From contig NZ_JAUXOY010000008.1 of NCBI RefSeq assembly GCF_030684185.1, positions 1 through 64,000 of the forward strand: DNA of 64,000 bases, written 5' to 3'. Shown one piece after another: positions 19,420 to 28,327 of this stretch. Below the pieces are notes generated by a model. It did not search any database, was not told the origin of the DNA, and saw nothing but the letters and a program-made list of their open reading frames with translations. This DNA is from Methylotenera sp. (GTDB lineage: Bacteria; Pseudomonadota; Gammaproteobacteria; Burkholderiales; Methylophilaceae). How positions within the stretch are numbered: position 1 is the stretch's first letter; each line of letters begins with the position of its first letter. Made by a program: the position numbers and the translations under genes.

Positions 19420-20336
19420 ATCGATACACTTGCAGATGATTTACCTACTAATGACATAAATACATCTTCCAAATCTGCTTCATTCAACTGCATATCAATG
19501 ACCTTAATATTAGCTGAACGCAGTGAGGACAGCACAAATTCAATTTGCGCCATATCATCTAAGGCAAATGTAAATACCCCCCGCTCTTGGGTACGAAGCA
19601 ATGCTTGTATGCCAGGCGGAAGCGACACGTCACCGAGCGTTAAACGCAATTGCTTACCTGCAAATTTATTCAGCAAATTAGCAGTGCTATCTAAGGCAAC
19701 GATTTCACCTTGCTTCATCATGCCCACACGGCTGCATAAGGCTTCCGCCTCTTCTAAATAATGCGTAGTCAGGATAATCGTGTGCCCATCTCGATTTAAT
19801 TTCTTAATAAACTCCCAAAGCATTTGCCGCAACTCGACATCCACACCAGCTGTGGGCTCATCCAGCACAATCACAGGCGGCTTATGCGCTAAAGCTTGAG
19901 CAATCAATGCACGACGTTTCATGCCGCCAGAGAGCTTGCGCATATTGGTCTGCGCTTTGTCTGTCAGCCCTAACCCCTCTAGAACTTCATCCACCCAAGC
20001 ATCGTTTTCAGGCCCGCGCCCAAAATAACCCGCCTGAAATCGCAACATTTCACGTACATTAAAAAATGGGTCAAACACCAATTCTTGCGGCACAACGCCT
20101 AATAATTGACGTGCTTGTTGATATTGATTAACCACATCAAAACCCATGACAGAGATATTTCCTGCATCGGCTTTGATTAAGCCTGCAAGAATACTGATTA
20201 AGGTCGATTTACCTGCCCCATTAGGCCCGAGTAGCGCAAAAAACTCACCTTGCTCTATGGTTAGATCAATCCCTTTTAGCGCATGCAGGCCACCAAAACT
20301 TTTATGTATTCCGTTAATTTTAATTGCGTGGTTCAT
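19416..20336 (-). CDS. ABC transporter ATP-binding protein (YadG-like)
   Basis: A 306-residue ATPase with Walker A GPNGAGKST, signature LSGGMKRR, Walker B VIVLDEPTAGVD and switch His in TTHYLEE. I place the start at the ATG at 20334-20336 (MNHAIKINGIHKSFGG), which matches the family, although the frame is open 27 bases further up to a GTG. The C-terminal ~80 residues form the usual accessory domain. It energises the adjacent permease. Confidence 0.92.
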   Translation of the reverse strand: MNHAIKINGIHKSFGGLHALKGIDLTIEQGEFFALLGPNGAGKSTLISILAGLIKADAGNISVMGFDVVNQYQQARQLLGVVPQELVFDPFFNVREMLRFQAGYFGRGPENDAWVDEVLEGLGLTDKAQTNMRKLSGGMKRRALIAQALAHKPPVIVLDEPTAGVDVELRQMLWEFIKKLNRDGHTIILTTHYLEEAEALCSRVGMMKQGEIVALDSTANLLNKFAGKQLRLTLGDVSLPPGIQALLRTQERGVFTFALDDMAQIEFVLSSLRSANIKVIDMQLNEADLEDVFMSLVGKSSASVSI

Positions 20337-20397
20337 TATTTTTTTGGGGATTGGGAAATACACTTTTAATTTACAATTACTTCAATTTAAACGAAAG

Positions 20398-20421
20398 ACG
20401 GCTTGTTCATGAACAAGCCGT
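20398..20421 (-). terminator. Perfect palindrome downstream of mlaB, likely terminator
   Basis: A 24-base perfect palindrome, ACGGCTTGTTCA joined to TGAACAAGCCGT, lies 113 bases after the mlaB stop and before the exporter genes. On the minus strand it is followed by TCTTTCGTTT, a modest T-rich run. This is consistent with a terminator of the mla operon, though a protein-binding palindrome is also possible. Confidence 0.45.
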
Positions 20422-20534
20422 TATGATTTACTGCTATATGACGGTGCTTTTAAAAAATACAATAGGCTGGGTAAATGAAGCTATATCTAAGTGCTAATGC
20501 ATACTCGTAAATTCAGCATGCAATCTCACCAGAA

Positions 20535-20843
20535 CTAATGTGAGCCCAATGGAATAAAAGCCTCTATGCCATAAAGCGTCGCCAAACTAGTAAGATTAAC
20601 AGGCAGATTTGCAAATTTGAGTTTGCATTCCGATGCAGTTGCGCGGCGCTGCCATTCCAAAATTAAACTAAGCGCTGCAGTATCAACGTTGGTCACATCA
20701 GCAAAATCAATCTCAACTTCATCATCCATAGAGAATGCGTCACTTTGATTTAATAGCAAATTCGCGTTATCCATCAACACATCGCCTGAAACGTGCCACT
20801 TATCAGCCAACTGGACAATATTAGGCAAGATAATGTCAGCCAT
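20535..20843 (-). CDS. mlaB: STAS-domain protein, MlaB-like
   Basis: A 102-residue STAS-domain protein, including the FADVTNVDTAALSLILEWQRRA segment. It is last in the mlaFEDCB operon (14-base gap after mlaC). In the family, MlaB binds MlaF in the cytoplasm and is needed for assembly and activity of the inner-membrane phospholipid transporter. Divergent in sequence, but the location makes the assignment good. Confidence 0.88.
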   Translation of the reverse strand: MADIILPNIVQLADKWHVSGDVLMDNANLLLNQSDAFSMDDEVEIDFADVTNVDTAALSLILEWQRRATASECKLKFANLPVNLTSLATLYGIEAFIPLGSH

Positions 20844-20857
20844 TGCTTTAGTACCGA

Positions 20858-21481
20858 TTACTTAATACTTGCAGATTTGTTTTTATCTGCAAGTTTTGTG
20901 TTCAGGCTATCTAAACCATTTTGGCGAATTTCATTGCTAAATTGACTACGATAGTTTGTTACCAAGCTAACGCTTTCAATAATAATATCGTAGACCTTCC
21001 AGCCATTCTCACCTTTAACCAAACTGTAATCAACCTGAACAGGCTGACCGCCTTTTTGCAATATTTGCGTTTTAACATTCACGTTTTTTGCGTCTGGCTC
21101 AAAACGCATCGGCTTATATTCAATTACTTGGTCTTGGTATTTGCTTAGTGCGTTGGAATAAGTACGCAACAATAAGCTGCGGAATTCTTTCTGAAAACTT
21201 GCTTGCTGTTCAGGTGTTGCAGCTTTCCAGTTTTTTCCAAGCACCATCCGACAAACACGATCAAAATCAAAATTCGGCAAGATTTTCTCTTCAACAACCG
21301 CATACAATTTTTGTTGATTGCCAGATTGAATATCCTTGTCGTTTTTGATGATAGTTAACACATCATCAGCCGTTTGCTTAACCAGCGCATCAGGCGCAAT
21401 TTGTGCGTTAGCCACACCAACTGCGGCAAATAACATTGCAAATAAACTGGCACCTGCAAAAAACTTTATTACCGATTTCAT
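20858..21481 (-). CDS. mlaC: Periplasmic phospholipid-binding protein MlaC
   Basis: A 207-residue protein with a Sec signal peptide (residues 1-26, cleavage after ANA). The MlaC/Ttg2D domain follows, with the conserved FDFDRVCRMVLGKNWKAATPEQQ segment. It shuttles phospholipids between the outer-membrane MlaA complex and MlaFEDB. No mlaA gene is seen in this window. Confidence 0.94.
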   Translation of the reverse strand: MKSVIKFFAGASLFAMLFAAVGVANAQIAPDALVKQTADDVLTIIKNDKDIQSGNQQKLYAVVEEKILPNFDFDRVCRMVLGKNWKAATPEQQASFQKEFRSLLLRTYSNALSKYQDQVIEYKPMRFEPDAKNVNVKTQILQKGGQPVQVDYSLVKGENGWKVYDIIIESVSLVTNYRSQFSNEIRQNGLDSLNTKLADKNKSASIK

Positions 21482-21558
21482 TTAAATCCTTTTTTTGATT
21501 CTGTTTTGATATTTAACTGTAGCTTTATGTATTTAGAATTAAGCACATAGCCAACTAC

Positions 21559-22101
21559 TTAGAACGGCGCATCGCCCAATTCGGTTGACTTAGCATCTGA
21601 GGTCGCTTTAGCAGTAGACCCTTGTGCACCACCATTCGTTTCAGAAGCTTTGCTAAATAAAAAAGTGCTAATCATTTTTTCGAGCACAATTGCGTCTTGC
21701 GTTTTGTGAATTTTATCACCATTTTTCAAATTCACTACAGGCTCATCTGCGCCACCACCCTCAATGCCTAAGTACTGCTCACCCAGCAAGCCTGCCGTAT
21801 AAATATTCGCCTCAACATCGCTTGGAAAAGCATAACGCTTATCAATATTTATCGTCACAACTGCCAAGTAATTCTTACTGTCAAAGGCAATACTACCTAC
21901 GCGACCCACTACAACTCCAGCACTTTTCACAGGCGCATTAGGTTTGAGACTACCTACATTTTCAAATGCGGCGGTTACACTGAATGTTTCACCAAGCTTA
22001 CTTGATGTTAGGTTTCCAACCTTCATGGCAAGTCCTAACAAGGCAGCCATACCCAGCGCCACAAAAACCCCTACCCATAAATCTATTTTCGTTCTATCCA
22101 C
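21559..22101 (-). CDS. mlaD: MCE-domain protein MlaD
   Basis: A 180-residue protein with an N-terminal membrane anchor (DLWVGVFVALGMAALLGLAM). One MCE domain follows, including the YTAGLLGEQYLGIEGGG motif. MlaD hexamers form the periplasmic ring of the phospholipid transporter. The C-terminal ~35 residues are polar and low in complexity. It lies between mlaE and mlaC. Confidence 0.94.
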   Translation of the reverse strand: MDRTKIDLWVGVFVALGMAALLGLAMKVGNLTSSKLGETFSVTAAFENVGSLKPNAPVKSAGVVVGRVGSIAFDSKNYLAVVTINIDKRYAFPSDVEANIYTAGLLGEQYLGIEGGGADEPVVNLKNGDKIHKTQDAIVLEKMISTFLFSKASETNGGAQGSTAKATSDAKSTELGDAPF

Positions 22102-22134
22102 TTATATCCCCCTCAATTTACCAGTCTTTATGCC

Positions 22135-22941
22135 TTATATCACTATCATGAAAGACGTTAAAACAAAATCTAAAGCCAATACGGTCAGCGATGAAATGAC
22201 TACTGTGCGCGTTGTCGCACGGCTCACTCCCTCGGCAGTCGGTGGTGCGTCATAGCCTTCAAATAAAGCGATCATGGTACAAGCCACGCCAAACACCAAG
22301 CTTTTAATCACCCCATTGACGATATCCAACCTGAAGTCTACGTTCGCCTGCATCTGTGACCAAAAGGCACCATCATCTACACCTATCAGGGGCACAGCAA
22401 CCAAATAGCCTCCCAAAATACCCACCATAGAAAACAAGGCGGCTAAAATTGGCATTGATATCACGCCAGCCCAGAAACGTGGTGCAATCACGCGCGCAAT
22501 TGGGTTTACTGCCATCATCTCCATGGCAGATAGCTGTTCAGTTGTTTTCATTAAACCAATTTCAGCAGTAATAGCCGTTCCCGCCCGCCCTGCGAATAAC
22601 AATGCTGTCACTACTGGACCCAGCTCACGTACTAGCGAAAGTGCTACCAATACGCCGATTGCCTCAGATGAACCATATTTTTGCAAGGTGTTATATCCTT
22701 GCAAAGCCAGCACCATACCAACAAAAAATGCCGAAACAATTACAATCAATAGTGACATCACACCCGTAAAGTAAATTTCTCGCAATGTCAGGTGAAACCG
22801 CTTAAAACTTTCACCTGAATAAATAATCGTCAAGAAAAATAGTCTGGCACCCGCACCTAAGCGCCAAATACGCTCTATCATTCGATGGCCAATGCCAGTT
22901 AATATTCGCGTAATGCCAATGAGTAGATTTGATTTAATCAT
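22135..22941 (-). CDS. mlaE: Phospholipid ABC transporter permease MlaE
   Basis: A 268-residue permease with five to six membrane helices. It contains the MlaE signature GLVREL-like LVRELGPVVTALLFAGRAGTA broken as expected, and EQLSAMEMMAVNP. The open frame extends upstream into mlaF, but the family N-terminus and the gene spacing favour the ATG at 22939-22941 (MIKSNLLIG). That leaves a 22-base gap after mlaF. The substrate is inner-membrane glycerophospholipid. Confidence 0.93.
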   Translation of the reverse strand: MIKSNLLIGITRILTGIGHRMIERIWRLGAGARLFFLTIIYSGESFKRFHLTLREIYFTGVMSLLIVIVSAFFVGMVLALQGYNTLQKYGSSEAIGVLVALSLVRELGPVVTALLFAGRAGTAITAEIGLMKTTEQLSAMEMMAVNPIARVIAPRFWAGVISMPILAALFSMVGILGGYLVAVPLIGVDDGAFWSQMQANVDFRLDIVNGVIKSLVFGVACTMIALFEGYDAPPTAEGVSRATTRTVVISSLTVLALDFVLTSFMIVI

Positions 22942-22963
22942 TTGTTCTGATTTTGCTGACTTT

Positions 22964-23773
22964 TTAACGAACTGATGCTTGGTTAAGCAGCTCAGTCTGA
23001 TAGTTGGCAGCGGGATAATGGAATGGCACAGGGCCGTCTTTTTCGCCATGTACAAACTGATGCACAAATGGCAGCGTAGATTGCATTAAATCATCTGGTG
23101 TTCCTTCTGCGGCAACAACGCCATCAGCCACAAAATAAACGTAATCTGCTATCAAAAAGGTTTCCTTAACATCGTGCGAAACAATGATGGATGTCGCACC
23201 AAGTGCATCATTCAGGCTACGGATTAATTCACAAACCACACCCATTGAAATAGGGTCCAAGCCTGCAAAAGGCTCATCGTACATGATAATAGCCGGGTCT
23301 AGCGCAATTGCGCGCGCCAAAGCCACGCGCCTAGCCATACCACCTGAAAGTTCAGTTGGCATCAAGGCATGGGCACCGCGCAAACCCACTGCATTTAATT
23401 TCATCAACACCAAATCTCTAATCATAGAGGCTGGCAAATCGGTCAACTCACGCATAGGAAACGCAACATTATCAAACACGCTTAAATCAGTAAACAAAGC
23501 CCCGTGTTGAAACAACATACCCATTTGACGGCGCAGCTTGAAAATACCATCTCGATCTTGCTTGTGCACAATCTCACCACCAACACGCACTTCGCCTTTA
23601 GTTGGTTTAATCTGCCCGCCAATTAAACGCAACAAAGTAGTTTTACCACTGCCGCTACCACCCATAATCGCCACGACTTTTCCGCGTGGAAACACCATAT
23701 TGATGCCTTTATGCAGCAACCGACCTTTGTAACCAAAGGAAAGATTATCAATTTGTACGATATTATTGGTCAT
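22964..23773 (-). CDS. mlaF: Phospholipid ABC transporter ATPase MlaF
   Basis: A 269-residue ATPase with Walker A GGSGSGKTT, signature LSGGMARR and Walker B IIMYDEPFAGLDP, plus HDVKET at the switch region. First gene of mlaFEDCB, which keeps outer-membrane lipid asymmetry. The 3' end is 16-20 residues longer than E. coli MlaF, in the region that contacts neighbouring ATPases. Confidence 0.95.
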   Translation of the reverse strand: MTNNIVQIDNLSFGYKGRLLHKGINMVFPRGKVVAIMGGSGSGKTTLLRLIGGQIKPTKGEVRVGGEIVHKQDRDGIFKLRRQMGMLFQHGALFTDLSVFDNVAFPMRELTDLPASMIRDLVLMKLNAVGLRGAHALMPTELSGGMARRVALARAIALDPAIIMYDEPFAGLDPISMGVVCELIRSLNDALGATSIIVSHDVKETFLIADYVYFVADGVVAAEGTPDDLMQSTLPFVHQFVHGEKDGPVPFHYPAANYQTELLNQASVR

Positions 23774-23899
23774 GTATAGCTTAAGATTGTACTTCTATTT
23801 TTGTTTGATTTTTTTCAATTCATCATTCTAAAACAATTTAGCTTCTAAGCAAGCAGTTAAATTACTATCGCTCTTTGTGAAATCTGAAATTTCTGGCGA

Positions 23900-23924
23900 T
23901 AAAAAAGCCCCGAATTTCGGGGCT
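23900..23924 (-). terminator. Rho-independent terminator of the pilin-like gene
   Basis: On the minus strand the hairpin AGCCCCG-AAATT-CGGGGCT is followed immediately by TTTTTT. It lies 45 bases after the stop codon of the pilin-like gene, so that gene is probably transcribed alone. Confidence 0.85.
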
Positions 23925-23968
23925 CTATTCGCTAGTCAGGTCATCAATTATGCCGAATAGCCAGACCC

Positions 23969-24637
23969 TCAGAATGCCATACATACATTATAAGTAGTCG
24001 AATCATCAACTGCACCAGCACCTGTGGTCGTTGACCAATTTGTCTCGCCAGTTTTGTAGGTTCTTACTGACCCTGTTGAGGTTTCACCATCATCTAAAGT
24101 TATATCAATTTGTTTAGCAAACCTACCTAGAATGGCTGCTGAACAAATTACATAAGCTCCATTCAACCCAGTAGGTCCTGAAAAACCAGATACACTTTGA
24201 ACCCCGATGCGCCCACCATCTGCATTAGTTGGGTAGTAGTTTGCATCTGTTCCTGATGTTGGCCCTGGAGCTAACCCAGCCAAACGAACGTGTTGCCAAA
24301 ATGCGCCTGACTCTGTTGCAGGTAAAGTACCATTTGCACCGCCATTCCAAGCACCTGAAATTACTGCATTGCCCGCTCCAGTTGCTGACACAGGGATTTG
24401 TATTGCCGCAGCTCCTAAATGTGCAACGGCATTTGCATCATCACCAGGTAATGCCCTGTATTTATCTTGGTAACCGTAAATATAAACTTGAGTATTTTTA
24501 AAATCACTCACCATATTTTTAACCTTGGCACTATTTATTAGCTCTTGGCCTTTTAACACGCCACCTAAGAGCAAGCCGATAATCACCAGTACAATCGCCA
24601 ACTCAATTAAAGTAAAACCTGCTTGTTGTTTTTTCAT
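23969..24637 (-). CDS. Type IV pilin-like / pseudopilin protein
   Basis: A 222-residue prepilin with the short leader MKKQQAG cut before FTLIELAIVLVIIG. Glu5 of the mature protein and the hydrophobic assembly helix are present. The body starts LINSAKVKNMVSDFKNTQ and has a YRALPGDD motif seen in a family of large pilin-like proteins, plus two cysteines near the C-terminus (VICSAA and YNVCMAF) that could form the D-loop disulfide. The frame is open 72 bases further upstream. The ATG at 24635-24637 is preferred because it follows a Shine-Dalgarno GGGGA, and the upstream extension would precede the sigma-54 start site. Assembly system (T4P or T2SS) is not resolved. Confidence 0.88.
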   Translation of the reverse strand: MKKQQAGFTLIELAIVLVIIGLLLGGVLKGQELINSAKVKNMVSDFKNTQVYIYGYQDKYRALPGDDANAVAHLGAAAIQIPVSATGAGNAVISGAWNGGANGTLPATESGAFWQHVRLAGLAPGPTSGTDANYYPTNADGGRIGVQSVSGFSGPTGLNGAYVICSAAILGRFAKQIDITLDDGETSTGSVRTYKTGETNWSTTTGAGAVDDSTTYNVCMAF

Positions 24638-24715
24638 GTAGTTCCCCGAACTAAAAATATGTGTTTGTTGAGACATTTCTTGCAAAAGACTATGTTCAAC
24701 TTTCAACAAACTACA

Positions 24716-24732
24716 TGCAAATACCGTACCAA
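24716..24732 (-). promoter_or_regulatory. Sigma-54 (RpoN) promoter of the pilin-like gene
   Basis: The minus strand reads TTGGTACGGTATTTGCA, matching the consensus TGGCACG-N4-TTGCW with the invariant GG-N10-GC spacing. The predicted start is near 24705, about 68 bases before the pilin start codon at 24637. PilR-type activators use such promoters for pilin genes, and a PilS/PilR pair is encoded at 44711-47796. Confidence 0.8.
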
Positions 24733-24734
24733 CT

Positions 24735-24763
24735 TATTTTTGGCCTATTTTTGGTATTTTTGC
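24735..24763. repeat. Three short direct repeats upstream of the sigma-54 promoter
   Basis: TATTTTTGG occurs at 24735-24743 and 24746-24754, with a third copy TATTTTTGC at 24755-24763, immediately upstream of the sigma-54 promoter. Spacings of 11 and 9 bases are close to one helical turn. They may be activator half-sites or just A/T-rich drift. Confidence 0.3.
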
Positions 24764-24910
24764 TGAAATAAAGAACAATTTTGCTAAAAATTCGTAAAAT
24801 ACCTGTCGAAAAACCAACAGTTGTGTTCAAATTTTAACGTTATTTGGAATGTTTCTTTTACTTAATTTCAGAATACAATACTAAATAAGCCAGCAATCTA
24901 TAATAACTCT

Positions 24911-26641
24911 ATGAGCCAACATTTTATGCAAACAATATTCAAATTGGGTCGCCAACTATTTAATGATTCCGACCGATTGATGGCACTCATGCTTTTATCA
25001 TTGCATGCCTTATTGATTTGGGGTGACTCGAGCGGTTTGCATAGAGCATTATTTTTGTGCCACTACGGCTGTTTTTTGATGTGGCAACCTGTAATGCGGC
25101 AAACCAAAGCGCTGTCGTGGCAAGCCATATTCCTGATTGTTGTTGGCGCTGGCGTTGGCATGTTCTTTTTAAACTGGTGGGTCATTGCGTTTTGGATAGC
25201 GGGTCTGTTTGCACTGATTGGTGGCCGTATTTTTTCAGGCGAATCTACACGCGACAGGTTACCTAACATCCTGGCCTCCACCTATTTGCTTGCCATTTTG
25301 CTGTTATGGGTTGTGCCCAAACTACTTAAAGCAAATGACGATTTGGCGGCAGCTGAGTTTTTATTGACTTACTTTTTACCGTTTCTGCCAATTGCTATTT
25401 TATTCTTATCAAGCAAAAGTAAAATTAGCAGTCAAAGCACTAACATAGACTTTTTTTATACCTTATTGATTTTTTTACTTTCCTCTATCGTCATACTCGG
25501 TAGCTTTGCCATTGGCGTTATTTGGAAAATTCACTACATACAATTACTGATAGTTGTTGTCATGGGCTTGGCGGCTACCTTAGTCGTTTTGAGTTGGTTA
25601 TGGAATCCAAGCTCAACTTTTTCTGGCTTAGAGTTGCTGATGTCTCGATATTTATTAAGCATCGGTCTGCCCTTTGAACATTGGATTAGACAAATCGCCA
25701 AATATGCAGAATACGAACCTACCGCAGAAAAATTTTTACAGGCAGCGATGCGAGAGCTAGTCGCGCTTAACTGGGTGAACGGGCTAATGTGGGAAGTTGA
25801 AGGCACCAAAAATCAAATTGGCAATTCCACACCTTATATTTCCACGTTTAATTTTCATCAGCTACATTTAACACTTTATTCACGCTGGCAATTTAGCCCC
25901 GCCATGTATTTACATGTGCAACTGCTTACGCAGATATTGGGTGAATTTTATGAGGCTAAACGTCGTGAGGAAATGCTTATCCAAAATACATACATGCAAT
26001 CTCTTTATGAAACTGGCTCACGTCTGACGCATGACATAAAAAACATTTTGCAATCTATGGGCACGCTATCTGCAGCAGCAGAGCAAAGTAGCGATGATGG
26101 TAGTGATGACGCTAGACTGATTGAACTGGTTAAAAAACAGTTACCTCGGCTAAACCAACGTCTGGCGAGCACATTGACTAAACTTGAGCGCCCTAGCGCC
26201 GAGAAGAAGAGCCAGGAAAAAGTAGCCAGTTGGTGGAAAACCTTTAAACAGATTAATACACAACTACAAGTATCGTTTGAAGCCCCCATCAACATGCCTA
26301 AGACCAATATCGACCCAGATGTACTAGATAGCGTTGTGGACAACCTGCTACATAATGCCTTAGAAAAAGCCAAACTTGAAGCTAACACCCTCATTAAGGT
26401 GAGCTTAATGCCAAGCAATCACTTTTGTTTAGAAGTGACTGACACCGGCTCAGCAATGCCAGATAGCGTGGTTGAGCGTTTATTTAAATCACACATAAGC
26501 TCAAAAAACGGATTAGGGGTTGGGTTATTCCATGCAGCACAACAAGCCAGCAATGCAGGCTACCAATTGAGTCTGGTGGATAACCGCGATGGTGAGGTGA
26601 GGTTTAGATTGGAGATGATTGTTACTGAACAAGTAGATTAA
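24911..26641 (+). CDS. Membrane-bound orphan sensor histidine kinase (PrsK-like architecture)
   Basis: A 576-residue protein. The N-terminal third contains about seven to eight hydrophobic segments; a GAF-like central stretch is possible at ~260-350. The phosphoacceptor box is RLTHDIKNILQSM (about residues 374-386), then the ATPase boxes: N-box VVDNLLHNALEKA, G1 EVTDTGSAMP and G2 GLGVGLF. The HDIKN type of H-box and multi-helix N-terminus resemble the PrsK group of kinases. No response regulator is adjacent. It is divergent from the sigma-54-driven pilin gene. A TATAAT at 24899-24904 sits only six bases before the ATG. Confidence 0.85.
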   Translation: MSQHFMQTIFKLGRQLFNDSDRLMALMLLSLHALLIWGDSSGLHRALFLCHYGCFLMWQPVMRQTKALSWQAIFLIVVGAGVGMFFLNWWVIAFWIAGLFALIGGRIFSGESTRDRLPNILASTYLLAILLLWVVPKLLKANDDLAAAEFLLTYFLPFLPIAILFLSSKSKISSQSTNIDFFYTLLIFLLSSIVILGSFAIGVIWKIHYIQLLIVVVMGLAATLVVLSWLWNPSSTFSGLELLMSRYLLSIGLPFEHWIRQIAKYAEYEPTAEKFLQAAMRELVALNWVNGLMWEVEGTKNQIGNSTPYISTFNFHQLHLTLYSRWQFSPAMYLHVQLLTQILGEFYEAKRREEMLIQNTYMQSLYETGSRLTHDIKNILQSMGTLSAAAEQSSDDGSDDARLIELVKKQLPRLNQRLASTLTKLERPSAEKKSQEKVASWWKTFKQINTQLQVSFEAPINMPKTNIDPDVLDSVVDNLLHNALEKAKLEANTLIKVSLMPSNHFCLEVTDTGSAMPDSVVERLFKSHISSKNGLGVGLFHAAQQASNAGYQLSLVDNRDGEVRFRLEMIVTEQVD

Positions 26642-26670
26642 GATATATTGAATCTACTTAATAAATGCAC

Positions 26671-26692
26671 AGGGTAGCAAACTTGCTACCCT
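26671..26692. terminator. Convergent-gene terminator hairpin
   Basis: AGGGTAGCAA and TTGCTACCCT form a 10-bp stem with a 2-base loop in the 63-base gap between the kinase and the converging cytochrome c4 gene. It lacks a long U run (CTTTAC follows), so termination efficiency is uncertain. Confidence 0.6.
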
Positions 26693-26704
26693 TTACAAGG
26701 CCTA

Positions 26705-27352
26705 CTAGCGTAAACCTTGAATATAATCAGCTACTGCAGCCATTTCGGCATCAGTCATTTTTGTAGATATCGCCATCATCATCGGTGCATTCGCACGTTC
26801 GCCAGTGCGAAAAGTTCTCATCTGTGCCAGCGTGTAATCTGCATGCTGACCAGCTAAACGTGGGAACTGCTTAGGTAAACCTGCGCCAGCTGGGCCGTGA
26901 CATGCTGCGCAAGCTGGCACATTCGTTGCCGCAATACCGCCGCGGTAGATTTTTTCACCCAATGACCCAGCACCATTTGTTTTAGCGACGCCTAATGTGA
27001 GTTTCTGATTCGCAAAATAAGTTGCTACATCTTTCATTTCAGCGTCACTTAACATCGCTGCCATGCCAGTCATCACCGCGTTTGCGCGTTTACCCGATTT
27101 AAATTCAGCGAGTTGCTTCACTAAATACTCAGGATGCTGACCAGCTAATTTTGGGTTGAGCGTAATTGCGCTATTACCATCGGCGCCGTGACAAGCGGCA
27201 CATACTGTATTTACAGTCTGTAGCGTTTTGTCAGCAGGCGCTGCGGGCTTGTCCGCCGCAGCCTGCGCCGACACACTGAACAAAACACTAAACATTAAAC
27301 CAGTTAAATTAACGCTTACTGAATTTAACCGCATTAGATGATGAAATTGCAT
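26705..27352 (-). CDS. Dihaem cytochrome c4
   Basis: A 215-residue periplasmic protein with a signal peptide ending near SAQA. It has two homologous class I cytochrome domains, each with a CAACH haem site (CAACHGADG and CAACHGPAG) and a distal Met (MTGMAAMLSD; MMMAISTKMTD). It probably carries electrons from bc1 to a terminal oxidase. The ATG at 27350-27352 follows a GGGAG ribosome site; the in-frame TTG four codons upstream overlaps that site and is unlikely. Confidence 0.92.
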   Translation of the reverse strand: MQFHHLMRLNSVSVNLTGLMFSVLFSVSAQAAADKPAAPADKTLQTVNTVCAACHGADGNSAITLNPKLAGQHPEYLVKQLAEFKSGKRANAVMTGMAAMLSDAEMKDVATYFANQKLTLGVAKTNGAGSLGEKIYRGGIAATNVPACAACHGPAGAGLPKQFPRLAGQHADYTLAQMRTFRTGERANAPMMMAISTKMTDAEMAAVADYIQGLR

Positions 27353-27596
27353 TACCGCTCCCAAATATCAAATTTACTTACGCTAAACTTAACGTACACT
27401 ATATAATTTTACGCACAGAATGCGCGACTAATCTAAATTATTCAATCAATTAACGCGCTATTTTAGCGAAAAACCCCTATTCGTGATAGCATTTTTCACT
27501 ATTGTTTACACCGTCGTAAAATATAGCATTTAATTTATTTCTACTTGATTTCAATTAGCGCTGCATTTATGACCCATCAGATAGAATTGGATTTTC

Positions 27597-28265
27597 ATGC
27601 CATTGTTTCAAAACGCTACGTTCTTCATTTCAGCGCATCATTTACGTGACTTACCGCTTGCCAGCGGTATTGAAGTGGCTTTTGCAGGTCGATCTAACGC
27701 GGGAAAATCCAGCGCGCTCAACACCCTTGCAAATCATAATCGCCTAGCCTTCGTGAGCAAGCAACCAGGCCGCACGCAGCTCATTAACTTTTTTACACTT
27801 GGTAATGATAGACACTTAGTCGATTTACCTGGCTACGGTTACGCCAAAGTACCTGAGGCCATGCGCGCCCACTGGCAAAACGTGCTTGCCCGCTATTTAA
27901 GTGAACGCTCAAGCTTGGGCGGTTTAGTCTTAGTCATGGATAGCCGCCATCCGCTCACTCCATTGGACCGCCAAATGCTGGATTGGTTTTGTCCTAGTGG
28001 AAAACCTGTGCATGTTTTATTAACAAAATCCGACAAACTCTCGCGCGGTGAAGCCAGCTTAACACTCAACCGTGTGCGTAAAGAACTCATTGAAACTTGG
28101 GGAAACCATTACCACAGCGAGTGCACGATACAACTATTTTCTAGCCTGAAAAAACAAGGCGTTGAAGAAGCAGAGAAAGTGATTGGAAAATGGTTGTTTG
28201 CGGAAGAGCCTGAGGATTTAGTTCGAAAATCATTTAATCTTGACGGTGACAAAGAAGTCAATTAG
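27597..28265 (+). CDS. engB: Ribosome biogenesis GTPase EngB/YsxC
   Basis: A 222-residue GTPase with G1 [10 protein letters not shown]3 [10 protein letters not shown]4 TKSDKL and G5-like FSSL. The family is essential for 50S subunit assembly. It is divergent from the cytochrome c4 gene, a pairing also seen in other beta- and gammaproteobacteria. Convergent with trmB. Confidence 0.95.
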   Translation: MPLFQNATFFISAHHLRDLPLASGIEVAFAGRSNAGKSSALNTLANHNRLAFVSKQPGRTQLINFFTLGNDRHLVDLPGYGYAKVPEAMRAHWQNVLARYLSERSSLGGLVLVMDSRHPLTPLDRQMLDWFCPSGKPVHVLLTKSDKLSRGEASLTLNRVRKELIETWGNHYHSECTIQLFSSLKKQGVEEAEKVIGKWLFAEEPEDLVRKSFNLDGDKEVN

Positions 28266-28327
28266 CAAGCTTGGTCTCGATTCAGCATAACGAAATCAAG
28301 GCTATCTATCTAATTTCAGCAATATCT

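Noticed and set aside
23969-24709. Upstream start for the pilin-like gene (246 codons)
   Set aside because: The extra 24 residues would spoil the prepilin leader and begin before the predicted sigma-54 transcript start; the ATG at 24637 has a better ribosome site.
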